Positions 18,477 to 28,530 of a stretch of 64,000 nt of DNA are shown one piece after another. Location of the stretch: NCBI RefSeq assembly GCF_000308615.1, contig NZ_BAGB01000041.1, positions 124,001-188,000 on the forward strand, written 5' to 3'. Made by a program: the position numbers and the translations under genes. The stretch is from Nocardia jiangxiensis NBRC 101359 (GTDB lineage Bacteria > Actinomycetota > Actinomycetes > Mycobacteriales > Mycobacteriaceae). The notes under the pieces were generated by a model. That model was not told the DNA's origin and did no database searches. It saw only the letters and a list, made by a program, of their open reading frames with translations. The stretch's first letter is position 1; every line of letters begins with the position of its first letter.

Positions 18477-19541
18477 ATGCTGGTTTCGGGTAATGCTCGC
18501 GGGACGGATCGCGGCGGTGTCGCACCTACGGTCGGACTCGCCGATATCGCCAGGGGCGCAGCCGATCTCGCCGTCGACGAGACGAGCCTGCCCCCGAACC
18601 CGATGATCGCTGTCGATCTGAACCTGGATCAGTGGGAATACGCTGATGCGGCGGTGGCGGCACTCGAACGACGCACCGTCATCGTGGTCGGCTTCGCCCG
18701 GACAGACTTACCTCCGGCTGCCGCACCGGTACTCGAGGCGTTGACCTGCACACTCGCCCCGAACGGTCCCGGCCGCACCTGGACGCCCGGAACCACCGAC
18801 GACCTGGCGCAGATCGCCGCCACCGTCAGCGCCGCCCCCCGCGCGGCGCTGACCCTGACCGGGCTGCTCGAGCTGACCTCCCGCAGCTGCGTCGCGGACG
18901 GGCTGGTGGCCGAATCGCTGGCCTATTCGATGTTGCTGGCCGGTCCGGAATTCGCGGCCTGGCGGGCGGATCGACCCCGACGTGAGGTCCCCGGGGCGGC
19001 CGATCCGGTACTGTTCGACCGCACCAGCGATGTGCTGACGGTGACGTTGAACCGCCCGGATCGGCACAATGCGTTCGGGCGGGCGGTGCGCGACGGCGTA
19101 CTGACCGGGCTGGCGATCGCCGAGCACGACGATTCGGTCCGCGAGATCGTCCTGCGCGGCAACGGCCGATCCTTCTGCAGCGGTGGCGATCTCGACGAAT
19201 TCGGCACCGCGACGGACGTTTCCGCGGCCCACCTGGTCCGTCTCCAGCAGAGCGCCGCGCTCGCGACGCACCGCCTCGCGCCGCGGGTGCGGGCGGTCCT
19301 GCACGGCGCGTGCATCGGCGCGGGCATCGAGGTGCCGTCGTTCGCGGGCCGCGTCCAGGCCGCCGGAGACACTCGGATCCGACTGCCCGAACTGTCCATG
19401 GGCCTGGTGCCCGGAGCCGGCGGCACGGTCGGCATCACTCACCGAATCGGCCGCTGGCGCACCGCATTTCTCGCGCTCACCGGCCGCGACATCGGCGTCG
19501 ACACCGCACTCGCCTGGGGATTGGTCGACGAGCAGGTCTGA
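18477..19541 (+). CDS. Enoyl-CoA hydratase/isomerase-family protein with N-terminal extension
   Basis: 354 aa. Residues from about 175 form a crotonase domain: LNRPDRHNAF, the first oxyanion segment RSFCSGGDLDEFG, the second GACIGAGIEV and LPELSMGLVPGAGG. The first 170 residues are not crotonase-like and are of unknown role. Acts presumably on an acyl-CoA ester. Start ATG 18477 (MLVSGNARG) is a guess; no clear ribosome site is seen and the frame is open further upstream. Convergent with the TetR gene after 69 bp. Confidence 0.85.
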   Translation: MLVSGNARGTDRGGVAPTVGLADIARGAADLAVDETSLPPNPMIAVDLNLDQWEYADAAVAALERRTVIVVGFARTDLPPAAAPVLEALTCTLAPNGPGRTWTPGTTDDLAQIAATVSAAPRAALTLTGLLELTSRSCVADGLVAESLAYSMLLAGPEFAAWRADRPRREVPGAADPVLFDRTSDVLTVTLNRPDRHNAFGRAVRDGVLTGLAIAEHDDSVREIVLRGNGRSFCSGGDLDEFGTATDVSAAHLVRLQQSAALATHRLAPRVRAVLHGACIGAGIEVPSFAGRVQAAGDTRIRLPELSMGLVPGAGGTVGITHRIGRWRTAFLALTGRDIGVDTALAWGLVDEQV

Positions 19542-19610
19542 GTCGTCACCGTCGCGGGCCCGGGCGGCCGCAGCGCTCGCAACGAATTGCGTTGTCCCCC
19601 TGACGCTTCC

Positions 19611-20231
19611 TCAGACCTGGGCGGCGACCACCACGGCCAGGGCGATCCTCGTCGCGGATTCGGCCAGCCGCTCGCGGGAGATCTTCAGCCGCCCGTCGAC
19701 CCAGTCCAGATACAGCGCCACCAGCGAACCGCTCAACGCGGTACTGGCCACGGCGAGAGTCTCCGCGTCGCCGGGAACCAGTGCGTCGATATCGGATCCC
19801 AGGACCGCTGCCAGAGTCTGCACGAAAACCGGTGCGCGACCGGCACTGTGCGGACGCAGGACGTCGTTCGCGAGCGGCTCGCGCAGCAGTACGTGCGCCC
19901 GGCGCGGATCCTCTTCGAAGTAGGCGGCGCAGATCTCCAGGGCGGCGCGCACCGTGGCCGACGGATCCAGTTCGCGCGGAACGTCTTTCATCCGATCGCG
20001 CAGCCCGTCCTCGACCCGGTCGTACACCGCGACCAGCAGATCCTCGCGGTTCGGAAAACTCTCGTAGAAGTAGCGCGGGCTCAGATTCGCCTCCCGCGTC
20101 ACCGCGCGCATGGTGACCGCCGCGGAGCCGGCCGTGCCGAGCAGATCGAATGCGACCGCCAGAATCTGCTCGCGCCGGTCGACGGATCGATCCTGCAACG
20201 TCTGCCCTCGCCACAGTTTGGGTGCGCTCAC
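19611..20231 (-). CDS. TetR-family repressor, probable regulator of the mce operon
   Basis: 206 aa. N-terminal HTH is TMRAVTREANLSPRYFYESFPNREDLL; the remainder is a divergent ligand-binding domain. It is transcribed away from yrbEA with 256 bp between, the usual position for a local regulator. The region holds the 8-4-8 inverted repeat at 20396-20415. It does not resemble KstR outside the HTH. Ligand unknown, likely a lipid or acyl-CoA by context. Confidence 0.9.
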   Translation of the reverse strand: MSAPKLWRGQTLQDRSVDRREQILAVAFDLLGTAGSAAVTMRAVTREANLSPRYFYESFPNREDLLVAVYDRVEDGLRDRMKDVPRELDPSATVRAALEICAAYFEEDPRRAHVLLREPLANDVLRPHSAGRAPVFVQTLAAVLGSDIDALVPGDAETLAVASTALSGSLVALYLDWVDGRLKISRERLAESATRIALAVVVAAQV

Positions 20232-20395
20232 CGAATCATCGTCCCATCATCGACGCGAGTGCATACACTCCGCACCGTCGGGGGTGGTTCCGTCACGTCA
20301 TGAATCGCGATCATCGCTGCTCGCAGGGCTGTTCGCGTCGTTTGTCCGGTATCGGCGATTCGGCAACCGACTCGATCCCAGAAAACAGAGCACGT

Positions 20396-20435
20396 TTCCG
20401 GACTGATGTCTGGAATGTGGTCCAGATCATATGGT
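20396..20435 (+). promoter_or_regulatory. Operator and -10 box of the mce operon
   Basis: TTCCGGAC (20396-20403), four bases, GTCTGGAA (20408-20415), then 14 bases to TATGGT (20430-20435). The same inverted repeat with the same four-base gap and the same 14-base distance to a TATGTT box occurs at 30350-30389. The match and its location between TetR and yrbEA support an operator overlapping the promoter. Confidence 0.65.
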
Positions 20436-20487
20436 AGGTTCGGCCGCATGGCTCGGGTACGGCAATGCGGTCGGACAGGGAGGTTCG

Positions 20488-21366
20488 ATGTCGACCACTG
20501 ATCTGGACGAACGGCCCGAGGTTTCGGATACACCGTCCGTCACGCCGGTTCCGAAAGCCGTTGCGGCCCTGCGCCGTAACTTCTCGGACACGGTCCTGTC
20601 GAGTCTGGCGACGCTGGGCCGGGCCCTGCGCATGGGCGTGGACGCGATCGGCATCGGGGTCACCGACGCGATTCGGATGCGGTTCCAGATACACGAAACC
20701 CTCACCCAGGCATGGTTTCTCATCAAGGTCACCGCCATCCCGGCCATCCTGATGGCCATCCCCTTCGGCGTCATCGTCTCCACCCAGGTCGGCAACATCG
20801 TCTCCCAACTCGGCGCGGACTCCATGATCGGCGCCGCGGGCGGCCTGGGCGTCATCAAACAGGGCGCACCCATGGCAGCAGCCATCATGCTCGGCGGCGC
20901 GGGATCGGCCGCGATCGCCTCGGACCTGGGCGCACGGACCGTCCGCGAGGAGGTCGACGCCATGCGTGTCATGGGCATCGACCCGATCCAACGCCTCGTC
21001 GTCCCCCGTATGGCCGCCATGATGCTCGTCGCGCCCATCCTGAACATCCTGATCGTCGTGGTCGGTATCGCATCGGGATTCGCGGTCGCGGTCACCGCCT
21101 TGAACGTCACTCCGGGCAGTTACTGGGAATCGTTCGGCTCGTTCACCGCACCGGTCGACATCTGGGTCTCGCTGATCAAAGCACTCATCTTCGGGTTCCT
21201 GGTCGTGATCATCGCCTGCCAGCGCGGACTGGAAGCCAAGGGCGGACCCCGCGGCGTCGCCGACGGCGTGAACGCGGCCGTGGTCATGTCCATCGCCGCG
21301 GTCACCGTCCTCAATACCGCTGTCACACAGGTGGTTACGATGTTCTTCCCGGTCAGGATGGCCTGA
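20488..21366 (+). CDS. yrbEA: YrbEA/MlaE-type permease of the Mce lipid importer
   Basis: 292 aa integral membrane permease, first gene of the mce operon. It has the MlaE-like core: IPFGVIVSTQVGNIVSQLGADS, the QGAPMAAAIML segment and the conserved GSAAIASDLGARTVREEVDAM loop that contacts the ATPase (MceG, encoded elsewhere). ATG 20488 is preferred because GGGAGG lies five bases upstream. The stop overlaps the yrbEB start (TGATG). Confidence 0.95.
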   Translation: MSTTDLDERPEVSDTPSVTPVPKAVAALRRNFSDTVLSSLATLGRALRMGVDAIGIGVTDAIRMRFQIHETLTQAWFLIKVTAIPAILMAIPFGVIVSTQVGNIVSQLGADSMIGAAGGLGVIKQGAPMAAAIMLGGAGSAAIASDLGARTVREEVDAMRVMGIDPIQRLVVPRMAAMMLVAPILNILIVVVGIASGFAVAVTALNVTPGSYWESFGSFTAPVDIWVSLIKALIFGFLVVIIACQRGLEAKGGPRGVADGVNAAVVMSIAAVTVLNTAVTQVVTMFFPVRMA

Positions 21367-22229
21367 TGACCGCTACCCCCTACACACCGGCCGGATTTCG
21401 AAACCTCAACCGGCTCCGGCGACGCATCCATCCCCTGGCTCCCATCGAATCCATCGGGTTCGTCCTGGGATTCATCTGGCAGGTGTTCTCTTCCATTCCC
21501 TACACGCTGATTCACTATCGACGGCAGACCATCACCGTCATCACCGATATGACCTGGGGACGCGGATCGGTCATCATCGGCGGCGGCGTAGTCCCGTTGA
21601 TGCTGCTGATGGGCGCGGCCATGGGAGCCTCCATCGGCATCGAAGCCTACAGCGCCCTGAATCTGCTGTCCCTGGGTCAGCTCAGCGGCCTGATCTCCGC
21701 GTTCGGCGTCACCCGCGAACTCGCCCCCATCGCAGCCGGGGTGGGTTTCGCCGCCCAAGCCGGATGCCGTATGACCGCCGAAATCGGCTCCATGCGCATC
21801 TCCGAGGAAATCGACGCTCTCGAATCCCTCGGCGTGCGTTCGGTTCCCTTCGTCGTCACCACCCGCGTCATCGCCGGAATCATCGCTGTCGCACCCTCAT
21901 TCGTCGTCGCACTCATCCTCAGCTACTTCTCGTGCGAGCTGATCGTGACCACCATCCACGGCACCCCTGCGGGCACCTACGACCACTACTTCGACCAGTT
22001 CGTCCTGGGCTGGGACATCATCGCGGCAACTATCAAGGTGATGGTGTTCGCCATCGCGGTCGTCCTGATCCATTGCTACCAAGGCTTTTTCGCCACCGGT
22101 GGACCCGAAGGCGTCGGCATCGGGTCGGGCCGCGCCATCCGCGCCAGCCTCGTGTCGATCATCGCCCTGGACATGCTCGCCACCATCGTTCTGTGGGGAT
22201 TCCAATCCCCCATCACATTCACCGGGTGA
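21366..22229 (+). CDS. yrbEB: YrbEB/MlaE-type permease of the Mce lipid importer
   Basis: 287 aa partner permease. Core segment GCRMTAEIGSMRISEEIDALESLG is the MlaE ATPase-contact loop; several transmembrane helices flank it. It forms a heterodimeric permease with YrbEA in the family. ATG 21366 shares its A with the preceding TGA. MceA follows after four bases. Confidence 0.95.
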   Translation: MTATPYTPAGFRNLNRLRRRIHPLAPIESIGFVLGFIWQVFSSIPYTLIHYRRQTITVITDMTWGRGSVIIGGGVVPLMLLMGAAMGASIGIEAYSALNLLSLGQLSGLISAFGVTRELAPIAAGVGFAAQAGCRMTAEIGSMRISEEIDALESLGVRSVPFVVTTRVIAGIIAVAPSFVVALILSYFSCELIVTTIHGTPAGTYDHYFDQFVLGWDIIAATIKVMVFAIAVVLIHCYQGFFATGGPEGVGIGSGRAIRASLVSIIALDMLATIVLWGFQSPITFTG

Positions 22230-22233
22230 CCTC

Positions 22234-23292
22234 ATGCCTGCCTATGCTCTGCCCGGCACCGAAGTCGGACCACGTCGCGCGCGAACACTCGGCATCAGCG
22301 CGGTTGTCCTGGTGCTGCTGGTTCTCATCGTCTGGCGTGTCGTGCCCGACTCACCGCCCGCAGACGAAATCCATGTCGCCCTCATCACCGACCGTGTCGG
22401 CGAAGGCATCGCGGACGGAACCGACGTGCGCTTGGATGGAGTCCGGGTCGGCTCGGTCAACTCCGTCGCCATCGCCGGACAAGGCCGCCAGCGTATCGAG
22501 CTGAACCTGCTGCGCTCGCAACTGTTCGGGCTGACCGATGCTCTCACCGTCGACTACGCCCCCGGCAACCTCTTCGGAATCACTGCGCTACAACTGAATT
22601 CCGCGCGCGGCGGCACGACGCTGGCCAACGGGACGACCGTCGATCTCACCGGTCGCAAAGCCGATCGGGTCAGCGACGCGACCCTCGCCGCCCTGCTGGA
22701 TTCCACCGGAACGCTCACCAGCGATGTACTCACCCCCAAGCTCGCACAGTTGCTCAACACAATGTCACGTGACATCAGTGCGTTCACTCCGCTCATGCAG
22801 GCGATCGGCACCACGGCCCGCTCGTTCACCGAAACTCAGCGGCTCCCACCGTCTTTCCTGCTCACCCAGTTCGGATCGGCGCTGGATGGCGTTCCGCCGA
22901 TGTTGTCGGGGGCTGCGGTATTGCTGCATTCGGACCTGACCAATACGCAGCTCCGGACATCGGCGGAGCTGACCCGGTTCACGCAGATGTTCGGCGGCGT
23001 GCAGAACCAGTTGCTGCCGGTCGTCACGCAGACCTTCGGGATCTCCGATCACTACTTCGGCGGATTCATTCCCCTCGGGAGCCTGATTCTCGATCAGGTT
23101 TCCGGCTCGGTCGGCACGCCCGCTCGCTCGGGAGAACAGTTGCGCGAGTTGCTCGCCCGGCTCGACGCCGCGTTCCACGACTCCCCCTCGGGCCCGGTGC
23201 TGAACACGCGTGTCGAACTGGACACCGTGCCCGGACTCGCCGCACCGCTGGCTGCCGCGCTCAGCCACCGTCCCACCGCAGGAGCGCGCTGA
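22234..23292 (+). CDS. mceA: MceA-type MCE-domain protein
   Basis: 352 aa cell-envelope protein, anchored by one helix at about residues 18-37 and carrying an MCE/MlaD domain at about 45-125 (GTDVRLDGVRVGSV). The rest is helical and thought to form the periplasmic conduit for lipid transfer with MceB-F. At 352 residues it is shorter than M. tuberculosis Mce1A. One-base overlap with mceB (TGATG). Confidence 0.92.
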   Translation: MPAYALPGTEVGPRRARTLGISAVVLVLLVLIVWRVVPDSPPADEIHVALITDRVGEGIADGTDVRLDGVRVGSVNSVAIAGQGRQRIELNLLRSQLFGLTDALTVDYAPGNLFGITALQLNSARGGTTLANGTTVDLTGRKADRVSDATLAALLDSTGTLTSDVLTPKLAQLLNTMSRDISAFTPLMQAIGTTARSFTETQRLPPSFLLTQFGSALDGVPPMLSGAAVLLHSDLTNTQLRTSAELTRFTQMFGGVQNQLLPVVTQTFGISDHYFGGFIPLGSLILDQVSGSVGTPARSGEQLRELLARLDAAFHDSPSGPVLNTRVELDTVPGLAAPLAAALSHRPTAGAR

Positions 23293-24296
23293 TGCCGACC
23301 CGTTCCCTGTTCATCCGAGTGGCCGTCGTGGTGCTCGTGATGGTCGTCGCGCTGATCGGGGTGTTCCGGTTGGTCCAGCGACCGGTCAGCGGTGAAACCG
23401 ACTCGTACACAGCGATGTTCACCGACGCCAACGGATTGCGCCTGGGCGACGACGTCCGCCTGTACGGAGTCCAGGTCGGCAAGGTCGGCGACGTCACGCT
23501 GGACCGGACCCTCGCGCGGGTGCGCTTCACCCTCAAACGCGGCCACCCGCTGTTCACGAATACCAAGATCGCCGTGCGCTATCAGAACCTCACCGGATTC
23601 CGCTACCTGGACATCGAGCAGCCCGATCAGCCTGGCGCACACCGCAATACGAAGACCGTATTCGGCACCGCGGACACGATTCCGGCCTTCGACATCACCA
23701 CACTGTTCAACGGACTGCAGCCGGTGCTGGCGAAGATGACGGCCGGTGATCTCAATCAATTCGCGAGCAGCATGCTCGCGGTCATCCAGGGCGACGGCAC
23801 CGGTCTGGGCCCCGCCCTCGGCGCGATCGACAAGTTGAGCCGATACGCGTCCGATCGTCAGGCGGTGCTGTCGACACTGGTGAACAATTTCGCCCAGGTC
23901 TCCCAGCATCTGGCCGGTAAGTCCGGCAATGCGATGAAACTGATGACCAATCTGACGGATCTGTTCGTCACCATCACCGATAAGCTCCCCGGCCTGATCC
24001 AGTTCGCCATCGACATCCCGCCGGTGCTGCGCCCGTTGGTCGACATGCTCAGGGTGCTGGGCGTCACCGGTCAGAGCAATCAGGACCTCGACGCGCTGCT
24101 GCGCCGGGCCCTGCCCGATCCGCACCAGGCCACCGCGGTGCTCGGGCGACTGCCCGGACTCGTCCAGACCATGGCCGCAACCATTCCCCCGACCGGTCCC
24201 GGGGCGAAGACGACCTGCTCGCACGGTGTGGCGGTCGCCCCGGCGCCGATCTCGGCGCTCATCGCCGGACAGCGGATCACACTGTGCCACCGATGA
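23292..24296 (+). CDS. mceB: MceB-type MCE-domain protein
   Basis: 334 aa. N-terminal helix (VAVVVLVMVVALIGVF), then the MCE domain with GDDVRLYGVQVGKVGDV and YQNLTGFRYLDIEQ. Two C-terminal cysteines (TTCSHG and TLCHR) are characteristic of MceB proteins and may form a disulfide. Overlaps mceC by ATGA. Confidence 0.94.
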   Translation: MPTRSLFIRVAVVVLVMVVALIGVFRLVQRPVSGETDSYTAMFTDANGLRLGDDVRLYGVQVGKVGDVTLDRTLARVRFTLKRGHPLFTNTKIAVRYQNLTGFRYLDIEQPDQPGAHRNTKTVFGTADTIPAFDITTLFNGLQPVLAKMTAGDLNQFASSMLAVIQGDGTGLGPALGAIDKLSRYASDRQAVLSTLVNNFAQVSQHLAGKSGNAMKLMTNLTDLFVTITDKLPGLIQFAIDIPPVLRPLVDMLRVLGVTGQSNQDLDALLRRALPDPHQATAVLGRLPGLVQTMAATIPPTGPGAKTTCSHGVAVAPAPISALIAGQRITLCHR

Positions 24297-25315
24297 TCAC
24301 GAAAGCTCGAATGACGTTGCGCCTCGACACTGTTCGCACCGCATTGCGCGGCACCGGACGCGACCTGCGGTGGGGTATCGCCGGACTCTGCGCGGTGATC
24401 GTCCTGGTCGTGGCCATCGGCGTGATCGATATCGTCGGCACCACCCCGACCCGCACCTACACCGCGGAGGTGACCGACGCCCAATCCGTGCGCACCGGCG
24501 ACGACGTGCGCATCGCCGGGATCCCCGTCGGGAAGGTGACCGCGGTGGACCTGCTGCGCGATCGGGTCCGGATGAAGTTCACCGTCCAGAACGGTGTATT
24601 CCTCGGGGATCAGACCACACTCGGGATCCGCATGCTCACGATCGTCGGCGGATATTACCTCGCGGTGGAACCGGCGGGGACCCAGCCGCTCGGGTCGAAG
24701 GTGATTCCCGCGCAGCGAGTCATCCTGCCCTACAACCTGACTCAGGCGTTCCAGGACGCGATCACCCCGATCCAGAACGCCGACGGTGATGTCATCCGCC
24801 GCGATCTCGCCGCGCTGAGCTCCTCGGTGAACGCGAGCCCGGACGCGCTGCGCGTCGCCATCCGCGCGGCGGGCGATCTGACCGGGATCATGGACAGGCA
24901 GAATGCGGACATCTCGCGCACCCTGTCGCTGGCCGACGAGTACCTCACTGCCCTGAACAAGAATTCCGATGTCCTGGTGCGGCTGCTCACCAGCTTCCGC
25001 ACCCTCGAGATACTCGTGGCGAACAACCGCGATCAGCTCACTCAGGCGCTGCACTGGCTCGCGGAGGTCGTCCAGGATTTCAGTCCGTTCGGGCGGGCCT
25101 GGGACAGGTCGTTGAAGGAACGCGCGCAGCCACTCGCCGACGCCATACCCAAACTCCAGGAACTCGGCGGCAAGATGAACGCCCTGCTGGATTCGCTGCA
25201 CACCCTCGAGCAACATCTGGTTCCGTTCACCCAGTCCGGTAACGGTGTGACGGTGGACCAGTCCGCGGCCACGACCACCGACATCTGCGTTCCGGTTCTC
25301 GGAGGGGGATGCTGA
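24293..25315 (+). CDS. mceC: MceC-type MCE-domain protein
   Basis: 340 aa with an N-terminal helix (IAGLCAVIVLVVAIGVI), MCE domain with GDDVRIAGIPVGKV and a long helical tail ending CVPVLGGGC. ATG 24293 overlaps the mceB stop; the frame extends nine bases further upstream but that start would be poorly placed. Confidence 0.94.
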   Translation: MITKARMTLRLDTVRTALRGTGRDLRWGIAGLCAVIVLVVAIGVIDIVGTTPTRTYTAEVTDAQSVRTGDDVRIAGIPVGKVTAVDLLRDRVRMKFTVQNGVFLGDQTTLGIRMLTIVGGYYLAVEPAGTQPLGSKVIPAQRVILPYNLTQAFQDAITPIQNADGDVIRRDLAALSSSVNASPDALRVAIRAAGDLTGIMDRQNADISRTLSLADEYLTALNKNSDVLVRLLTSFRTLEILVANNRDQLTQALHWLAEVVQDFSPFGRAWDRSLKERAQPLADAIPKLQELGGKMNALLDSLHTLEQHLVPFTQSGNGVTVDQSAATTTDICVPVLGGGC

Positions 25316-26421
25316 TGCTGGCAAAGATTCTGGGCTCGCGCGGGCTGATGTCCGCCGCGGTGATCGTCGTGCTGGTGCTCGTGGCGGGCGTCGGGCTGGA
25401 ACTCACCAGATCCGGTCCGGGCGAACGCAGTTACTGCGCCGACATGCCGGACAGCATCGGCCTGTACAAGGACAGCGCGGTCACCATCATGGGCGTGCAG
25501 GTCGGCAAGGTGACCAGCATCGAACCCGACGGGCCCGCGGCCCGGGTGCGTTTCACGGTCCGGTCCGATCGCACGCTGCCCCCGGACGTGGGCGCGGTGA
25601 CGGTGAGCAACACCCTGATCGCCGATCGGAACCTGGCGCTGATCGGTGACGAGCCCGCCTCGGGTCCGGGCTGGGATTCCGGCCGGTGCATCACCAAAAC
25701 CCTGACGCCCAAGAGCCTTTCGCAAACCTTCGACGCACTGGCCGCACTGTCCGATCAGCTCGACGCGGCGAAGGATCCCGCGCAACGAAACGCGGTGGGC
25801 TCCGGTCTCGACGCGCTCGATCGCGCCACCTCCGGTTCCGGCGAGCAGATCAACTCCCTTGTGCTGCAGTTGAGCCGGGCGCTGAACTCACCGGACGCCG
25901 CGATCGGCCACATCGGCAAGCTCCTGGACGATCTGACCGACCTCGCGCACCGGGCCCGCAACGGTTGGACGAATGTGCAGGCCACCCTGATACCGCTGGC
26001 CCAGACCTTCAGCGATATCAACACCCTGGCCTTCCCGCCGGTGATCCAGATGGTCGCCGGGCTCACCGATGTGCTGCCCCAGCTCAACGATGTCATCATG
26101 ATGTTCGGCACCCCCGCGCTGCGGGCGCTGGATTCGATTCCGAACCTCGCGCAACTGATCAGCGCCGGAGTCGGGTCGCTGGCGGAGATCATCCGCATGG
26201 CCCCGGGTATCGCGAGCGGTTTCGCCAGTGCGATCGACCCGGTCAGCGGTCAGTTCACCATCGGCTACGCACCGCCGAAACTGGTTCTGCCACAAGCGAA
26301 CACCGCGCAGCTGTGCGCGGCGACGCAGACGATCACCGGGCAGCGGTGTCAGACGGCGGCCAACGGGTCGGTGACCGTTCCCTCGCTACCGGCACTCCTG
26401 GCGGCGGTGAGCGCGAAATGA
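25315..26421 (+). CDS. mceD: MceD-type MCE-domain protein
   Basis: 368 aa: N-terminal helix, MCE domain with SAVTIMGVQVGKVTSI, helical body and a C-terminus with CAATQTITGQRC. ATG 25315 is chosen because GGAGGGGG (25301-25308) is correctly spaced; ATG 25309 would touch the ribosome site. Overlaps mceE by ATGA. Confidence 0.93.
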   Translation: MLAKILGSRGLMSAAVIVVLVLVAGVGLELTRSGPGERSYCADMPDSIGLYKDSAVTIMGVQVGKVTSIEPDGPAARVRFTVRSDRTLPPDVGAVTVSNTLIADRNLALIGDEPASGPGWDSGRCITKTLTPKSLSQTFDALAALSDQLDAAKDPAQRNAVGSGLDALDRATSGSGEQINSLVLQLSRALNSPDAAIGHIGKLLDDLTDLAHRARNGWTNVQATLIPLAQTFSDINTLAFPPVIQMVAGLTDVLPQLNDVIMMFGTPALRALDSIPNLAQLISAGVGSLAEIIRMAPGIASGFASAIDPVSGQFTIGYAPPKLVLPQANTAQLCAATQTITGQRCQTAANGSVTVPSLPALLAAVSAK

Positions 26422-27533
26422 AACGACCCACCCTGCCCGCGCGGCGGGTCGCCGCGAGTGCGCTGCTCGCGGCCACCCTCGCGGTCGCCTGCGGCGGATG
26501 CGATTTCCAACCGGCCGACATCCCCGTCCCCGGAACGGGCGTCGGCGGCCCGACCTATCATCTGCGCATCGAATTCGCCGATGTGCTCAATCTCCCGCAG
26601 GGCGCGAAGGTCATCGTCGACGGCGTGCGGGTGGGCCGGCTGACCCGTGTCACCCTCGTCGATCCCGTTGCGGCCGCGCCGAATCGGCCCGCGCACAAGG
26701 GATATGTGATCGCCGATGTCGACATCAGCTCCGCGGTGCGACTGCCGGTCGGCACCACCGCGGAGATGCAGCAGGAGACCCCGCTGGGTGACGTGCACAT
26801 CGAGCTCACCGAACCGGCCGCATCCCGCACCGGGTCCACGACCTCCGATGCCGCCATCGCGCCGGATGCGACGATCCCGCTGACCGACACCAAACAGTCA
26901 CCGCCGATCGAGGACATCCTGGCCCGGCTGTCCACCTTCGTCGGCAGCGGCGCGATCACCGACATCCAGGCCATCGTGCACAAGATGAACGGCATCCTGC
27001 CCCGCGATCCGAAGGAAACCGCGCGGATCGCCGCGACCCTCGGCTTCGATCTGGGTGATCTGGCCGACCACACCAACTCGATCCACGAGGTCGTCAACGG
27101 CATCAGCTCCACCGTCGAGGACGGCCTGCTGAAGAACACCCCGACACTGGATCCCCTGCTCACCCCGGAGGGGGTGCAGCACACCACCGACGTGATGAAC
27201 GCCGAGATCGGCGTCATCTTCGTGCTCACCGCCCTCGGGCCGATGGCCTCCACCACGAAATGGCTCGGGCCGGTGGTCGGTTCGCTCGACAACTCCGTGC
27301 ACGCGCTGGTGCCGATGCTGTTCGGCGCTCATCCGCTCGATGCCGGATCGCCGTCCAATTACGCGAAACTGGTCGATCTGATTCAGAACAAGCTCATCCC
27401 CTTCGTCGATCGGGGTCCCAAGCTCAACATGGTCGGGGTGAGCCTCGGTCCGGCTCCCGCCGCGGCGATGTCACCGGACGAGCAGACCGGCCGCATCGTC
27501 GACACCCTGCGCATGATCGGAGTGGTCCGGTGA
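26418..27533 (+). CDS. mceE: MceE-type MCE-domain lipoprotein (LprK-like)
   Basis: 371 aa. The short signal sequence ends LAVAC (C25), a probable lipidation site, with C28 as alternative; MceE proteins are normally lipoproteins. MCE domain shows GAKVIVDGVRVGRLT and TPLGDVHIEL. ATG 26418 overlaps the mceD stop; longer upstream frame is the shadow of mceD. Overlaps mceF by GTGA. Confidence 0.94.
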   Translation: MKRPTLPARRVAASALLAATLAVACGGCDFQPADIPVPGTGVGGPTYHLRIEFADVLNLPQGAKVIVDGVRVGRLTRVTLVDPVAAAPNRPAHKGYVIADVDISSAVRLPVGTTAEMQQETPLGDVHIELTEPAASRTGSTTSDAAIAPDATIPLTDTKQSPPIEDILARLSTFVGSGAITDIQAIVHKMNGILPRDPKETARIAATLGFDLGDLADHTNSIHEVVNGISSTVEDGLLKNTPTLDPLLTPEGVQHTTDVMNAEIGVIFVLTALGPMASTTKWLGPVVGSLDNSVHALVPMLFGAHPLDAGSPSNYAKLVDLIQNKLIPFVDRGPKLNMVGVSLGPAPAAAMSPDEQTGRIVDTLRMIGVVR

Positions 27534-28486
27534 ATCTCCGTGCGACAGTGTCGCTTTCCGCGATCGCCGTGGTGCTGGTGCTGGGCATCGCCTATATGAC
27601 CGTCGGCGTGCTGCATCTGGATCCGCGACGCGGCTACTTCACCACCGATATGCGGCTGGACAATTCCGGTGGGCTCGGCGCGAGTTCCCCGGTGCTGTAC
27701 GACGGGGTCCAGGTCGGGCGCACCCAGGCGGTGAGCACACAAGCCACCGGAGTACTCGTACGCCTGCGGATCGACGACCGCTATCACATCCCGGCCTCCA
27801 GCGCCGTGCGCATCGAGCAGCTCTCCGCGCTCGGCGAGCCGTACATCGAGTTCGCGCCGACGACCGGTGACGGCCCGTACCTGCGCGACGGCCAGGTGAT
27901 CGCGGCCGACCGGATCCAGATGCCGATGACCATCACCGCGCTCTCGGCGCGACTGGTGCAACTGATGGATCAGCTTCACCCCGAGGCGGTTTCGCATCTG
28001 GTGGGTACCTTCGACACCGCGTTGTCGGGGACCGACGCGGCGATGCAGACCTTGCAGCGGTCCACCGATCTGCTCGCTGCCACGCTGCTGAGCCGCACCG
28101 ACGCGGTCCGCCGCCTGTTCAGCGATATGCAGGCCATGGGCGGCAACATGGCCTGGGTGGGGCCGTCGCTGGCCGGGGCCGGACCGCAATTGGGCGATTT
28201 CGGCACATCGCTGACCAAGATCGTCGAGTCCGGCTCGATTCTCGCCGGGAGACGTCCCGTGCCGGACTATTTCACCGGAACCGGGCTCGCGCCGTTCCTG
28301 AAGGATCTGAATGCACTGATGCAGAAGATCGGTCCGGGCGTCGCGCCGCTGGCGCCCGTGCTGCAACCCGTGGTGAACGGCGCGGTCGCCCATGCGCCCC
28401 GGATCGATATCAGCGCGCTGATCAGCCAGGCGCTGCAGAGCACCGACCCTGACGGGACATTGCATTTCCGGATAAAGCTCAAATAG
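27530..28486 (+). CDS. mceF: MceF-type MCE-domain protein
   Basis: 318 aa, last MCE subunit. GTG 27530 overlaps the mceE stop and starts NLRATVSLSAIAVVLVLG, a membrane anchor. MCE domain has SSPVLYDGVQVGRT and LSALGEPYIEF. The C-terminal region (PDYFTGTGLAPFLKDLN) is typical of the actinobacterial MceF tail, here without a long Pro-rich extension. Confidence 0.93.
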   Translation: MNLRATVSLSAIAVVLVLGIAYMTVGVLHLDPRRGYFTTDMRLDNSGGLGASSPVLYDGVQVGRTQAVSTQATGVLVRLRIDDRYHIPASSAVRIEQLSALGEPYIEFAPTTGDGPYLRDGQVIAADRIQMPMTITALSARLVQLMDQLHPEAVSHLVGTFDTALSGTDAAMQTLQRSTDLLAATLLSRTDAVRRLFSDMQAMGGNMAWVGPSLAGAGPQLGDFGTSLTKIVESGSILAGRRPVPDYFTGTGLAPFLKDLNALMQKIGPGVAPLAPVLQPVVNGAVAHAPRIDISALISQALQSTDPDGTLHFRIKLK

Positions 28487-28530
28487 CCGTCCGGATGTCA
28501 CCAACGCCGGCCCGGCAGAAGGAGATCACC

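Noticed and set aside
19611..20231. Considered as KstR, making the downstream operon mce4
   Set aside because: Outside the HTH it does not resemble KstR, and the mce operator lacks a full TnnAACnnGTTnnA palindrome.
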